From: Bimuria novae-zelandiae CBS 107.79 | Taxonomy: Eukaryota > Ascomycota > Dothideomycetes > Pleosporales > Didymosphaeriaceae | Reading direction: 5' to 3' | Length of the DNA: 64,000 nt | Assembly: GCA_010015655.1 (NCBI GenBank) | Contig: ML976677.1 | Location: 3,568 to 67,567 of the forward strand | In this document: positions 36,279-46,334 of the stretch, piece by piece | Layout: every line of letters starts with the position of its first letter | How positions within the stretch are numbered: position 1 is the first letter of the stretch | Program-made: the position numbers and the translations under genes | Notes under the pieces: model-generated | Seen by the model: the letters and a program-made list of their open reading frames with translations, nothing else | Told to the model about the DNA's origin: nothing | The model's database searches: none

Positions 36279-37568
36279 ATGGTTACACAATCGGCTGTTG
36301 TGCTAGCGCTGCTATCGACCTTGTCATTGACTCTGGCTGATGATCCTCCTCCAAATAGCTACTGGCAAGTGTCACCGCCCATCAATTACAGCGACCCTCT
36401 TTACGCAGGCTGGCCACAACTTAGGACCGAAGCCGAAGTCCTCGTATACAAAGGAACAGAGTTCAATCGCACATATGCTCACCATCCTGAATTACACTAC
36501 GATGGAAGCCGCACATTCTTACAATACTCGACCAGTCCCATCGATGAAGATGCGACCGGCCAAGAAGCATGGCTATCCACTTCTACGGACGGAGGCTTCA
36601 CATGGTCCAAAGGCTACTCTATATTACCAGCTGCTCTCTTACCAAACCAAACAAGCGTGGCAAACTACAGTTACTGGTGCGACAACAGAATCTGGCAGCG
36701 TGCTCTTCACCCTACGGCCTGGGTCCCAATCGGCAATGATACCTTGTACGCTGTCTCTCAAACCACTCTGCGCTACTGCTGGGGCGACGATGCAAAAGGA
36801 ACAAAAGCAGCAGGCCGCATAGCGCGGCGCATCTCCAAAGTCGGCCAGCCAGTTGGTGACCCATGTTGGACGTCGCAGAACAACTGGACATCTGTAGTAC
36901 GCTTCAACGAGACCATCTACGGAGCCTACGGCATGAAACATTGCCAGCACGCCGCCCAAATCGAAGCGTATCTCAAGAAGCCTAGCAGAGTACCCGCTTG
37001 GGGAACCTGGCTCTACCAAACCAAGCTTTTTGCCGCCGACGATACGCACGATATGCAGGAGCCCACGCACGCTGTTTGGTTCGGAAACAAGTGGAGTGGC
37101 TACTGGGAACGTTTCTGGCGTGATATTTCAGGTTCAGATATTATCAGCAACGCAGTGTGGGTAGAGCGGACGTCTTCGCGTAACGGGTCGGATTGGTATC
37201 CGCGTGTCGAGCAGCAATATGGTAACAGAATCTTCCGCACAAACATCCCTGATGTGGGCAGCAAGCAGCACCTGGGCCTACTACCTAATGGAGATCGGTA
37301 TATCGTGCATAATCCGCGGAACAACACTGAAAGAATCCGGCAGCCGCTTACTATCGCGACGAGCCGCGGAGGGAATGGAACATATACGGGTATTGGTGTG
37401 CTGAGGACGAACGCGAGTACTCTCATTGCGCCGGATACGAGAAAATTGAAGAGACTAATGTTTAGCTACCCTACAGCTATTATGGTGGATGGGAAGTTGG
37501 TCGTGGCATATAGTGAGAACAAGGAGAACATTTGGGTCAGCGTCGTGGATCCGAAAGATCTGCGATGA
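36279..37568 (+). CDS. Secreted Asp-box (sialidase-fold) protein
   Basis: An intronless 429-residue protein with a clear signal peptide (SAVVLALLSTLSLTLADD). An Asp-box, S-T-D-G-G-F-T-W, is at residues 102-109, the hallmark of beta-propeller proteins of the sialidase/BNR type. Other propeller-like strands include GRTFLQYS-type blades and GKLVVAYSENKENIWVSVVD near the end. There are numerous N-glycosylation sequons (NRTY, NQTS, NYSY, NETI, NNTE, NGTY, NAS). Only one good Asp-box was found, and I did not identify the arginine triad of true sialidases, so enzymatic activity is uncertain; it could be a carbohydrate-binding or other glycoside-processing secreted propeller. It lies 6 kb from the lectin-like propeller gene. 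Confidence 0.75.
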   Translation: MVTQSAVVLALLSTLSLTLADDPPPNSYWQVSPPINYSDPLYAGWPQLRTEAEVLVYKGTEFNRTYAHHPELHYDGSRTFLQYSTSPIDEDATGQEAWLSTSTDGGFTWSKGYSILPAALLPNQTSVANYSYWCDNRIWQRALHPTAWVPIGNDTLYAVSQTTLRYCWGDDAKGTKAAGRIARRISKVGQPVGDPCWTSQNNWTSVVRFNETIYGAYGMKHCQHAAQIEAYLKKPSRVPAWGTWLYQTKLFAADDTHDMQEPTHAVWFGNKWSGYWERFWRDISGSDIISNAVWVERTSSRNGSDWYPRVEQQYGNRIFRTNIPDVGSKQHLGLLPNGDRYIVHNPRNNTERIRQPLTIATSRGGNGTYTGIGVLRTNASTLIAPDTRKLKRLMFSYPTAIMVDGKLVVAYSENKENIWVSVVDPKDLR

Positions 37569-40500
37569 GCCCAAGTATCGCGGCTAGGATGAAGAACCGG
37601 GCCTACCGACAGCAAAACAGTACAACACGTAGGCGCGAATACACACAAGCCCTCGTACAGGCTCAGATACAAAAGAGGAAGGCCGGTCCTAGGTGCCAAA
37701 AAAATAGCAAAAGAACATGGTGAACACATTGCCCATGAGAAACCCCGGTGGATTTACTTTTGCCGAATGTGTGTGATGTGATTGTGATGTGCATGGGGAT
37801 CGAACCATATACGTACCTAATCAAGTAGAAGAACGGCTTGAAGTGAACCAGTATGGATCACCGTGCCACTACAAGTTCTGTGTGGTTTTGATTACCACAG
37901 TGCTACCCCCTTGCGGCCAGGTTTATTGATGAGAGGAAGGCAATCACAACAGTATATATACTACAAAATTATGGTTTTTGTGGACTGTGTGCGCTTTTTA
38001 ACCAAGTGGGCGTCGTTCTGTGTTGAGTGACCAACGTAAACAGAGGCGTCCGCTGCTGGGTGAGGCAGGCGCGGGAGGCAGGCTCGATTTCCACCGCACA
38101 CCAACACCAAACGAAGGAGTAGGCTACACTCCGCCTGGGCACGACCGTCTACAACATCTCGGCTCACAGCTTGAAACTCCTGCATCTGAACAAACTCACT
38201 GACGGCAGGTGCCATACGACTGGGCTTCTACCTTCCACATCGACGCTACATCATGCGAGGCTCTACATGCCCTGGCTCCAATGCTCTTTCTCTACCACGG
38301 GAGTCCCTTCTCGCCCGCGAAGGCATCTAGGCACTGTGGCTTCACGCAATATATTTCTCACTGACGACAGACGGCAGGCGACAGGCATCCGAACAGCGCC
38401 AGGCGAGGCTACCACACGTTACATCCTGCACCGGCACGGTCCAGAAGAAACACTTCGTGCACCCTTGCATCTCTTTTTACTCGATCGATCCTATACAGAC
38501 CGTCGGCCGCACTTCCCGCAGCAATAGCAAGCTCGCTCTCAATGACCGATCACCGCCCCAACACCGATGGCTTCGTGTACCCCAGGTACCGCTTGTGCCA
38601 GTATGCAAGGTTGCTCTTCTATCTTCAACAATACCCTCGCTCGGTGAGCTCCTGCTGTAGTATTGAAGGGTTTTTCGCGAGTCTGGTCCACGAACAGCGA
38701 CACACTGGCAGCTTCACGAACGCCACAATGACACCGGGTCGGTTTGCGACGACCTTTGAGCAGCCTCATCTTGATGCAGTTCCTACGGGAGGAGCTTAGG
38801 AAGAACATACAACACAGAGACGTCGATCTCCATCAATAGAGCCAGGTTGAACGACGGTCGTCTCGTCCGCCGCAGCCATTCTTGAAACAAGATCGTCGTT
38901 CGAGTCTATCGGCCGGCAAGCCCTAGGGGAAGGACAACTGCAATGCTTTCTGTCAAGTCAAATGCTAGCAAAGCGCAATGTGCTCTAGTCCGGTTTCATG
39001 GAGGCCTGGTATGACTTTCATGTCTTGGGTAGTGCTTTCTCGAGGTGGCTCGTGGATGCCTGCTAGAATATCATCCAGTTTCCATATTCAGTCCTAGCCC
39101 AGCGCGAAAGTGCGGAGTCAAAAGATGCAGAGCGTTGCTGACCTTCAGCGGATAAAATGGCAGCTCAACGGTTCAAGCCAGCAATGCATTCCTCCAACCG
39201 CCGGTCCACTGTCCCACCGAGCCCGATCGCAATCCAACCAGTGCCCTACGACCACACACACGCAACTCAGCTGAAGGCTCACGGGCTGGAACCCCACTGC
39301 AATCGATACATTTCACATATATTACCTAAACGGGCATTTGTGGCGGCACAAAACCCCGGATGGGCCGGGATATTCGGTGATGGGAAGCGCGGCACTGGGT
39401 TTGGGAGGAAGTCTGGAGTGCCAATTCCGCCGCTGTGTTCGACGGCGGAATGAAAAGTACCATATTGGGCAGTTTCATCACCGTGGGACGGAGGAATGTC
39501 GGCTTCCGGCGCCGGGCGTGCTCGTATCCAACAAAACCTCCGAGCCAGATGGACAACACGATAGATGCGATGCGTCACAGGATGATGCGTAATAAACGAC
39601 CTGTAGATAATCAAGAGTGTTTACTAGTCCCTTGAAAAGAGGTCGTGATGCTACTTGTGCAGGAATCATGTAATGGCTATTGAATCCTAGGGTTCGTGAG
39701 ACACCCGACCAGAGCCGTCTGGGGTATCCACATGTGCATTTGATCCAAAGAACCCAGAATCGTCGCCCATTTTTAGCTTCGTAGGTTTGCCGAATAGGTT
39801 ACTAACCAATGAAAGTCGTTTACTATTTGATCTCGTCCGAGGTTGGGCCATCATGCTGTCGCTGATCGTATGCATCCTGTCGTGTGACTGGTGCAGCAAC
39901 TGCGGGAGAGTACACAAGAGAGGACGTCGATTTCCACCTATTTGAATGTCACATACTAAAAACGCTCGAGAACGACATACAAAAACATATTTGAGGAGCG
40001 ATTTCGGGGTTGGATTTGCATAACTGAGTCACATAGCGCACAGAATGTCCACTGAAGCAAGCGCTGCATTTGGAAAGGCAATCATAGACTACAGAGGTAA
40101 TTTGTACCAATTGTACGTCAAGAAATCAATGAACTCGCGACACCAATTGCCAGTGAACAGAGTAACATAGTTCAGACAGGATATATCCTCAGGTGTGGGA
40201 TACGGTTACTTGCGGCTCATTCTACTATCGTTTTGAAGGAATCTATTGAGCGATCATTGCGGGTACTCACGGCGATAAATGACAACAGCGATGAGCGGGG
40301 AAGAGTGTAGAAGAGCTTTCGATGGTCTGGCGGACGCTGTTGCTTGCAAAATATGGGTAGGCATCCACGATAAGGGAGGAATGCTGTGATGGATGACGCA
40401 CGGGCTCCGCTAAGTCCGAATCGGCAAGGACATCTGTGGAGAATCGCATGGAGATGCAAGCCGTTGGCGGACACTAAACCCCATCACCGCCGAGCCTCCG

Positions 40501-40630
40501 AGGCACACAGCTCACCGAGGCTCCCAATCCCCGCCATTATGGAGTCTGTGGCGTACCCCGGGTTCCCGTGCTTCCCTTCCTCATATCTCGATCCTTCCTG
40601 ACTTCGGATCTACTCCTCCTAGCCGCCACC
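37569..40630. other. Longest gene-free stretch
   Basis: About 3 kb without a supportable gene. Short frames are frequent but lack domains. A possible exon at 39687-39917 is listed separately. The last few hundred bases should contain the promoter of the CoA-ligase gene. Confidence 0.4.
39687..39917 (-). other. Possible exon of an unrecognised gene
   Basis: A 76-codon minus-strand frame contains a basic, Ser-rich patch (RTRSNSKRLSLVSNLFGKP) followed by Gly/Asp-rich sequence, which looks more like protein than the surrounding frames. An AG that could be a splice acceptor lies near its 5' side. No family is recognised and no upstream exon could be joined with confidence. Confidence 0.2.
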
Positions 40631-42398
40631 ATGCCTACCAAGTCGAGCTATCCAGACGTACCCATTCCCGATGTCGATATCTGGGGGTTGCTCTTCGAAC
40701 GCAAAGATAAGCCGTTCCCGGATGACAAAGGTGACGTTCTGCTTTGGTTGGCGTAGGACGAACATGCGGCTGACGACAGCATACAGTAATCTACGTCGAC
40801 CCCTATACCAAGCGCTCGTACACGTACGCCCAAGTCAAAGCGACGGCGATCGAATTTGGCCAGGGCCTGAAGGCGCTGTGGGACTGGCAGAAAGGCGATG
40901 TCCTCGCGCTGTATACCACGAACTGCATCGACACCCCGTCAGTGACATGGGGCTGTCACTGGGCTGGAGGCGTGCTCAGCCCGGCGAACCCAGCGTATAC
41001 GGTCGAGGAATTGGTCTTCCAGCTTAAGGACTCGGGCGCAAAGGCCATTGTCACGCAAATGGCCTTTATCAAGAACGCGCAGGAAGCGGCCACACAAGTT
41101 GGAATACCTCTGGACCGCGTCATTGTGATGGGCGACCAGCGCGACCCGAGCTTCATGGTCAAGCACTTCACGAGCATAAGAAAGACGGCCGGCTCTGCGC
41201 ACTATCGCAGGACCAAGGCAAAGCCGAACGACGACCTTGCATTCTTGGTCTACTCCTCGGGCACGACGGGCCATCCCAAGGGCGTTATGTTGACCCACAG
41301 AAACATCGTGTCGAACACGATAATGCTCAAGGCGTCAGAAGGCGGGCATATGAGCTCGACAGGCGGACCCACCGGAGAAGGCGACAAGATCCTTGCATTT
41401 TTGCCCTTCTTTCATATCTACGGTAGGTGCCCATTCGACGTCGCGAAGCGTATTCGGCTGACAATATAGGTCTCACCTGCCTCATACACCATAGCCTGTA
41501 TTCGGGCCTTCAGCTCGTCGTTATGCCCCGGTTCGAACTCGAAGACTTCTGCAAGTTCATTCAAGAGTTCAAAATAACGTTCCTCTACGTAGTCCCGCCC
41601 ATTGTCGTCCTTCTCGGCAAGCATCCTCTCGTCTCGAAATACGACCTCAGCACCGTCCGCATGATGAATTCAGGCGCCGCACCGCTGACGAAAGAGCTGG
41701 TCGAGACAGTGTATAACCGCCTAAAGATTCCGATTAAGCAGGGCTACGGTTTATCAGAAACGAGCCCTACCACACATACACAGCCATGGGAGACGTGGGA
41801 CAAGACCATTGGCTCGGTTGGCACGCTTCTACCCTATCAAGAAGCAAAGTACATGTCTGAGGATGAGAAGGAGCTACAGCCAGGCGAAGTGGGAGAGTTG
41901 TGGATCAAAGGCCCGAACGTCTTCAAAGGCTATCTCAATAATCCCGAGGGCACTGCGAACGCTTTGACATCCGATGGGTACTTCAAGACTGGTGATGTCG
42001 GCTACCAAGACGCAGAGGGATATTTCTACATCACGGACCGCATCAAGGAACTCATCAAATACAATGGCTTCCAAGTTGCTCCTGCTGAATTGGAAGGCAT
42101 CCTGCTATCCCACCCCAAGATCAACGATGTCGCAGTCCTCGGTGTGTATGACAACGACAAGGCGACGGAGCTACCCAGAGCATATGTGGTGCCAAAGGAG
42201 GGGCTAGGTCGGACCGAAGCCGACGCGGAGGCAATCGCTGCATGGCTGGGTGAGAGGGTAGCAGGCCATAAGAGATTGAGGGGAGGCGTCAAGTTCGTCG
42301 ATGAGATTCCGAAGAGCGCCAGCGGGAAAATTCTGAGAAGAGTGCTGAAGGTAAAAGCGCAGGAGGAGGATCAACGCGGGGCAAAGGCCAAACTATAA
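40631..42398 (+). CDS. Peroxisomal acyl/aryl-CoA ligase (4CL-like, ANL superfamily)
   Basis: Exons 40631-40730, 40787-41422 and 41470-42398 (introns 56 and 47 bp) give 554 residues, the normal length for 4-coumarate-CoA-ligase-like enzymes. Motifs: AMP-binding P-loop YSSGTTGHPKG (189-199), GYGLSETSPT (from 337), the hinge region YFKTGDVGYQD and DRIKELIKYNGFQVAPAELE, and the catalytic-Lys motif PKSASGKILRR. The C-terminus is AKL, a canonical PTS1 signal for peroxisomes. It should activate a carboxylic acid (fatty, phenylpropanoid or similar) as an adenylate and pass it to CoA. The substrate cannot be read from the sequence. Splicing intron 2 restores HIYGLTCLIH. Confidence 0.92.
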
Positions 42399-42633
42399 GT
42401 GAGAAACCAGTGAGATTCGTAGTAAATCTATTGACTACGAAGGAGCTTATGACCTTTCTCTTTTGGTGTTTTCCATTTCACTAAGATTTATGTTTGCGGA
42501 GCCCACCCAGGTGATACAAAAGGAGGTCGACCTAGCCTATGGACCAGCGCGTCAAGGTGTTGGGCAACAACTTCTCACACTGTTTTCAGCCTCTCGAGTA
42601 ACAATTGACTCAAACAACCTAGGTTCTGCAACT

Positions 42634-43497
42634 ATGTCAGGCAAAAGATCCATCGTCAACCTCGACGACTCCGACGAGGAACTCAAGATTCTTGACAGCG
42701 GACCACTCGCGGCCACGCGGCCCCTCAAGAACCCTAGGCCCATGCCAGCCCCTCGGGTCGTGTACGCGCTTTCTAATGACTGAGTAAATCTGCATCAACT
42801 GACTCCCAGTAGACCCCCAAGCCCACATGCTCCCAGACCCGCTCTGGGTCCCATGATGGCTGCCACGAGTGCGACGACTGGCTTCCCCCCGCCTTCCTTC
42901 CAGATCGGCGTCAGCACGCACAAGAGATACGCTGACTGCTTCCCCGACCGCACTCTCGCTGTCATCGCCCGCCTCCACTGCGAAGAAGTCCAGGCCGTCA
43001 TGCACGCCTATCAAACCAGTCAACCTCTCCACCTGCAGTACCGCTACGCCATCGTTTTGGCCACTGCTACGGGCTCAGCGACCGACTTCACCATTACAAC
43101 TATCGGCGACACGACGCCCTCCAGGAGCTATGCCAACGTCCGCTTGCTGGACCACTTTCTCACCATCAATCACCGGATCGCAGCCTTGAGTGAGCGGCCA
43201 AAGTACGTGATCCTGAAGACGAAAGAGGGGATTAAGAATCCGAAGTACGCGCATTTGCACGCTGTGCGGTACGATGAGGTTGGCTGTGGCTTCGACGAGG
43301 ATAATTGCTTGAGCTTGTATGTGACGGAGCTCATGGGTGGCGAGAGACACACGAGGGCGCTTTATGTGGAGAGGACGGAGGCTAGTGTCGAGGAGGCTGA
43401 GAAAGACGCCGAGGAAGTGGAGAAGGAGTTCCACGGCGTTGAGGAAACGGTGGAAGCTCCTAGCGCTGAGCCGTTGAAAGTAGAGAGGGGAACCTAA
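42634..43497 (+). CDS. Hypothetical protein
   Basis: Two exons, 42634-42761 and 42810-43497, give about 271 residues. I do not recognise the family. It starts with an acidic segment, MSGKRSIVNLDDSDEELKIL, then a Pro-rich linker, a globular-looking middle (QIGVSTHKRYADCFPDRTLAVIARLHCEEVQ and on, alternating strands and helices), and a Glu-rich coiled tail (EEAEKDAEEVEKEF). The intron (48 bp) needs the donor GTACGC inside GTCGT|GTACGC; it has a good branch site (AACTGAC). A frame extending upstream to 42463 is in frame, but the ATG at 42634 gives the more protein-like start. Possibly nuclear. Confidence 0.55.
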
Positions 43498-43997
43498 TGA
43501 CGGGAAGTGGCATATGTGGCATCTTGTTCTGCCTAGGCGGTTTGCGAAGATGGGCCATGTGCATCGGGCTGGGTTAAGCGGTCGTTAAGGGTATATCAGG
43601 ACTGCCGACCGATGTTAGGTACCTATGGCCGCCCACTGAGATACCCTGGTGCCCGGCACCGGTAAAGGTTTGTTTTGCGGTGGTGGCTTCACATTATGCA
43701 CGGCGAGATCTTTAGATACCATTTCCTATTCCAGTGTAAGCATTGCGACTGCGCGATTAACTTAGGAACCTTTTTCCCTATCATCTGTGAAAGAATGCAA
43801 CTTTTGGTGATGCAAGAGGCGCCCCATAAATGTTGGTGGTTACAGTGGAGCCATTTTTTGAGACAGTACGGAGACTAGCCTTCACTCTACCTTCCCAACA
43901 GTTGCGTTCGTCATGTTGTGCACGTGCAGGCAAACACCCGCGATAATGTTCATTTACTTTCCACCATAATAACCCTCAAGGTCCTCCAAACATCAAT
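43498..43997. other. Intergenic
   Basis: Nothing recognisable was seen. It probably contains the 3' UTR of the upstream gene and the promoter of the Pro-rich protein gene. Confidence 0.4.
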
Positions 43998-45266
43998 ATG
44001 TCCTTCGAAAACTGGCAGCTACCGCCTGTACAGCCTGTACCGCCTCCTTCCTCGGGGAATTGCGACCACCTGCACATCGACTGTCCTCCCGACCTGTGGC
44101 AGTACAGAGGCCGTTTGGGGCCCCGCTATGACGAAGCTACACCGCAACTTCTGGGGATACACGACGAGCAGCGTCGACAATTGGTAGCGGAGAAAGCGAT
44201 CCAATTGTCTGCGGGAGGAAAGGGCAAGGCGCGACGACTACCCGACCTCCCATCTCCCTACTATCTTCAACATCCGCTTACCGACCCCCCACCACTGCCG
44301 CCGCCATCATGTCACCAACGCCCGCCTTCGAGAGCTGCGCCGAGTGGCTCGAGCCTTCCGCTTCCTGGTCCGCCAAGTGATTTTCAAATCGCTGTACAAG
44401 AACCCCGAACCCAAGCGGAACAGAGAGACCAATATGAGCATGTGAGGAGCAATGGATCCGCATATTTGCAACCCGGCCATCCGGTGGAACAGCTGCTAGA
44501 GCACCCACTCCATTGGAGCAGTCAAAGCCCTGCGAGGCCGGAGCCATTCTATCCTCCTCCTCCTCCTCCTCCTCCTCCTCCTCCCGCGGAATCTTCTGCC
44601 GAACCTCCTAATGGCATAACGGTTACCGCGGGCACACCATTTTCCAGCTACACTAGGTACAGTTCTGAGCCCGCGCCCGGATACGCCTGGCCCACATACG
44701 ACGGCATGCTCCCGCCAACCTTTGGAAGCCCCGAACGAAGAGGCGCCTACGCACATCAACCCACCAGCGGCGTCGCGACAACAGCTCTAGCCTCCGACGG
44801 AGCCTCGCTGCATGCCCCCAGCCCTCGAAGATCCGTCGACGCGCAAGCCCTCCTCTACGACAGCGCCCCCGAAGACCCCAACGAATACCCCGCCAAGATG
44901 CGCCGCGCGCTCGAAGAATCAGCCGCCCTCAGCGTCGGACAACCCGGGCAAAGTGGTGCAGTCGACTACGAGCTCGTGCAGGAGTACAGCTACATCGACA
45001 AGAAATATCCGGGGCAGGTGGTAGGCGAGTTCAACGATCGGCATACGGCGAACAAGGAAGCGGCGAAGCTGTTTCTGGACCTGTTCTGGGGGCAGATTAC
45101 GAAGGACCGGCTGGATTATGTGGTGCATATCGGGGAAGCGGGCATTTTGACGCTGGAGATACATACGTGGGACTCCCGTGGGGATCGGAGGGTGGCGAGC
45201 GTGTATGTCCAGAGGAAGGGGGTTTGGTCGAGGAATGATTCGTTGGTGGCGTCGCCTTTTTGTTGA
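43998..45266 (+). CDS. Pro-rich hypothetical protein with a globular C-terminus
   Basis: A single exon of 422 residues with no recognised family. Residues 1-300 are low-complexity and rich in Pro/Ser/Tyr, including an 11-proline run coded by a CCT repeat. The last ~110 residues look folded: VDYELVQEYSYIDKKYPGQVVGEF, then a helix NKEAAKLFLDLFWG, then strands RLDYVVHIGEAGILTLEIHTWD and RRVASVYVQRKGVW. No signal peptide or membrane segment is present. The contrast between disordered N-terminal and compact C-terminal halves suggests an adaptor-like architecture, but no function can be given. Confidence 0.65.
   Translation: MSFENWQLPPVQPVPPPSSGNCDHLHIDCPPDLWQYRGRLGPRYDEATPQLLGIHDEQRRQLVAEKAIQLSAGGKGKARRLPDLPSPYYLQHPLTDPPPLPPPSCHQRPPSRAAPSGSSLPLPGPPSDFQIAVQEPRTQAEQRDQYEHVRSNGSAYLQPGHPVEQLLEHPLHWSSQSPARPEPFYPPPPPPPPPPPAESSAEPPNGITVTAGTPFSSYTRYSSEPAPGYAWPTYDGMLPPTFGSPERRGAYAHQPTSGVATTALASDGASLHAPSPRRSVDAQALLYDSAPEDPNEYPAKMRRALEESAALSVGQPGQSGAVDYELVQEYSYIDKKYPGQVVGEFNDRHTANKEAAKLFLDLFWGQITKDRLDYVVHIGEAGILTLEIHTWDSRGDRRVASVYVQRKGVWSRNDSLVASPFC
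44552..44584 (+). repeat. CCT trinucleotide repeat (poly-proline)
   Basis: An uninterrupted CCT microsatellite of about 11 units lies in frame within the Pro-rich protein gene and encodes a poly-Pro run. Length variation would keep the frame. Confidence 0.9.
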
Positions 45267-45863
45267 GGGCTGTTTTGGATACTTTTGTTTGATTCGCACT
45301 CAGTATTAATCGCCTACGGTGGACTTGATCATATCTTGAAGACACCCCGAGTGGTAGATGATTGGCTACTACATACGCAAGTAACCATGGAACTCAATCA
45401 CCTGCATACGCTTTTCCACGTGCCTACTTCTTTCCCTAGTGCACCATCTCCACTGGAATACCAGCCCTAGATCGTCTTTTGCTGACTTGTCTTGTTCTTT
45501 TGCACCCCTTCCATCACGAGTGAAGTTCTCCTCCAGGAGCACTCCGCTATACTGTCTTCAGCGGCTAAGTTGTGCCCTTGACAACCTCGGGACATGACTC
45601 TTAAAAGGACTGGGGCTCGTTGGAGCGAACAGTGTCGCGTAGTGGCGTGTTTGCATATGAAGTAGTGAGAGGGAGCACTTTAGGCTCGGAGGCGGTTTGC
45701 GATGCTCCGTCAAAGCCTCTGGTGGGCTACAGCGGCCGACCCTGCAGCTCCAGAGTGATATTCCGCACCTTCAGCTCATCGCGATATCCTCTCCTAGACT
45801 CGCAATCTTCGCATCACCCAGCTTCTGCATCCAGAGATGCGCACAGTTCTCAGTGTCCCGCTC
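45267..45863. other. Convergent intergenic region
   Basis: Tail-to-tail spacer between the Pro-rich protein gene and the minus-strand DUF7704-like gene. No gene is seen. Confidence 0.4.
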
Positions 45864-46334
45864 CTACTCCACCTTCTTCTGACCTTCATCCCGCACCCCA
45901 ACACCCGCCAGAAAGGCGATGCGCAAACTCATCGGCACAACCAGCGATCCCACAGCGACCCAGTCCTCCAGCCGCCACACCGCCGGACTACTCGTCCCGT
46001 CCTGGTGCATAACAACAAAGCCGGCCCACAGGTGCACCGTGTCGCACAGCAGTATGCCCATCACAATCGCCTTCCACACGCGTATGTCATTTGCCACGCG
46101 CAGTACGACGGCCTGGTTGAACGCGAACAGGATGTACGTCGCAGCGAGCTGGTTGTAGATGATCTGGTTGTCCGAGTGGTACGCGAGGTACGGGCTGAAG
46201 GTGTGGAGGAAGACTCGTGGGTAGAAGAGGCAGAGGAACGAGCCGCTGAGGGCCATGCAGGGCTCAACGTAGAGGAGGAGGGTGCGGTAGGCGATGGGGA
46301 TGCGCGCGAGGAACGCGTCGGAGTCTGATGACAT
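45864..46334 (-). CDS. DUF7704-like four-helix membrane protein
   Basis: A single exon of 156 residues when started at MSSDSDAF (46334). A longer in-frame extension to 46496 has poor composition and is left out. The IP.AYR..LLYVEPCMALSG start, a middle helix YILFAFNQAVVLRVANDIRVWK, and later hydrophobic segments (IVMGILLCDTVHLWAGFVV; VAVGSLVVPMSLRIAFLAGV) give about four membrane helices, as in the small fungal DUF7704 family. The function of that family is not known to me. Confidence 0.7.
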   Translation of the reverse strand: MSSDSDAFLARIPIAYRTLLLYVEPCMALSGSFLCLFYPRVFLHTFSPYLAYHSDNQIIYNQLAATYILFAFNQAVVLRVANDIRVWKAIVMGILLCDTVHLWAGFVVMHQDGTSSPAVWRLEDWVAVGSLVVPMSLRIAFLAGVGVRDEGQKKVE

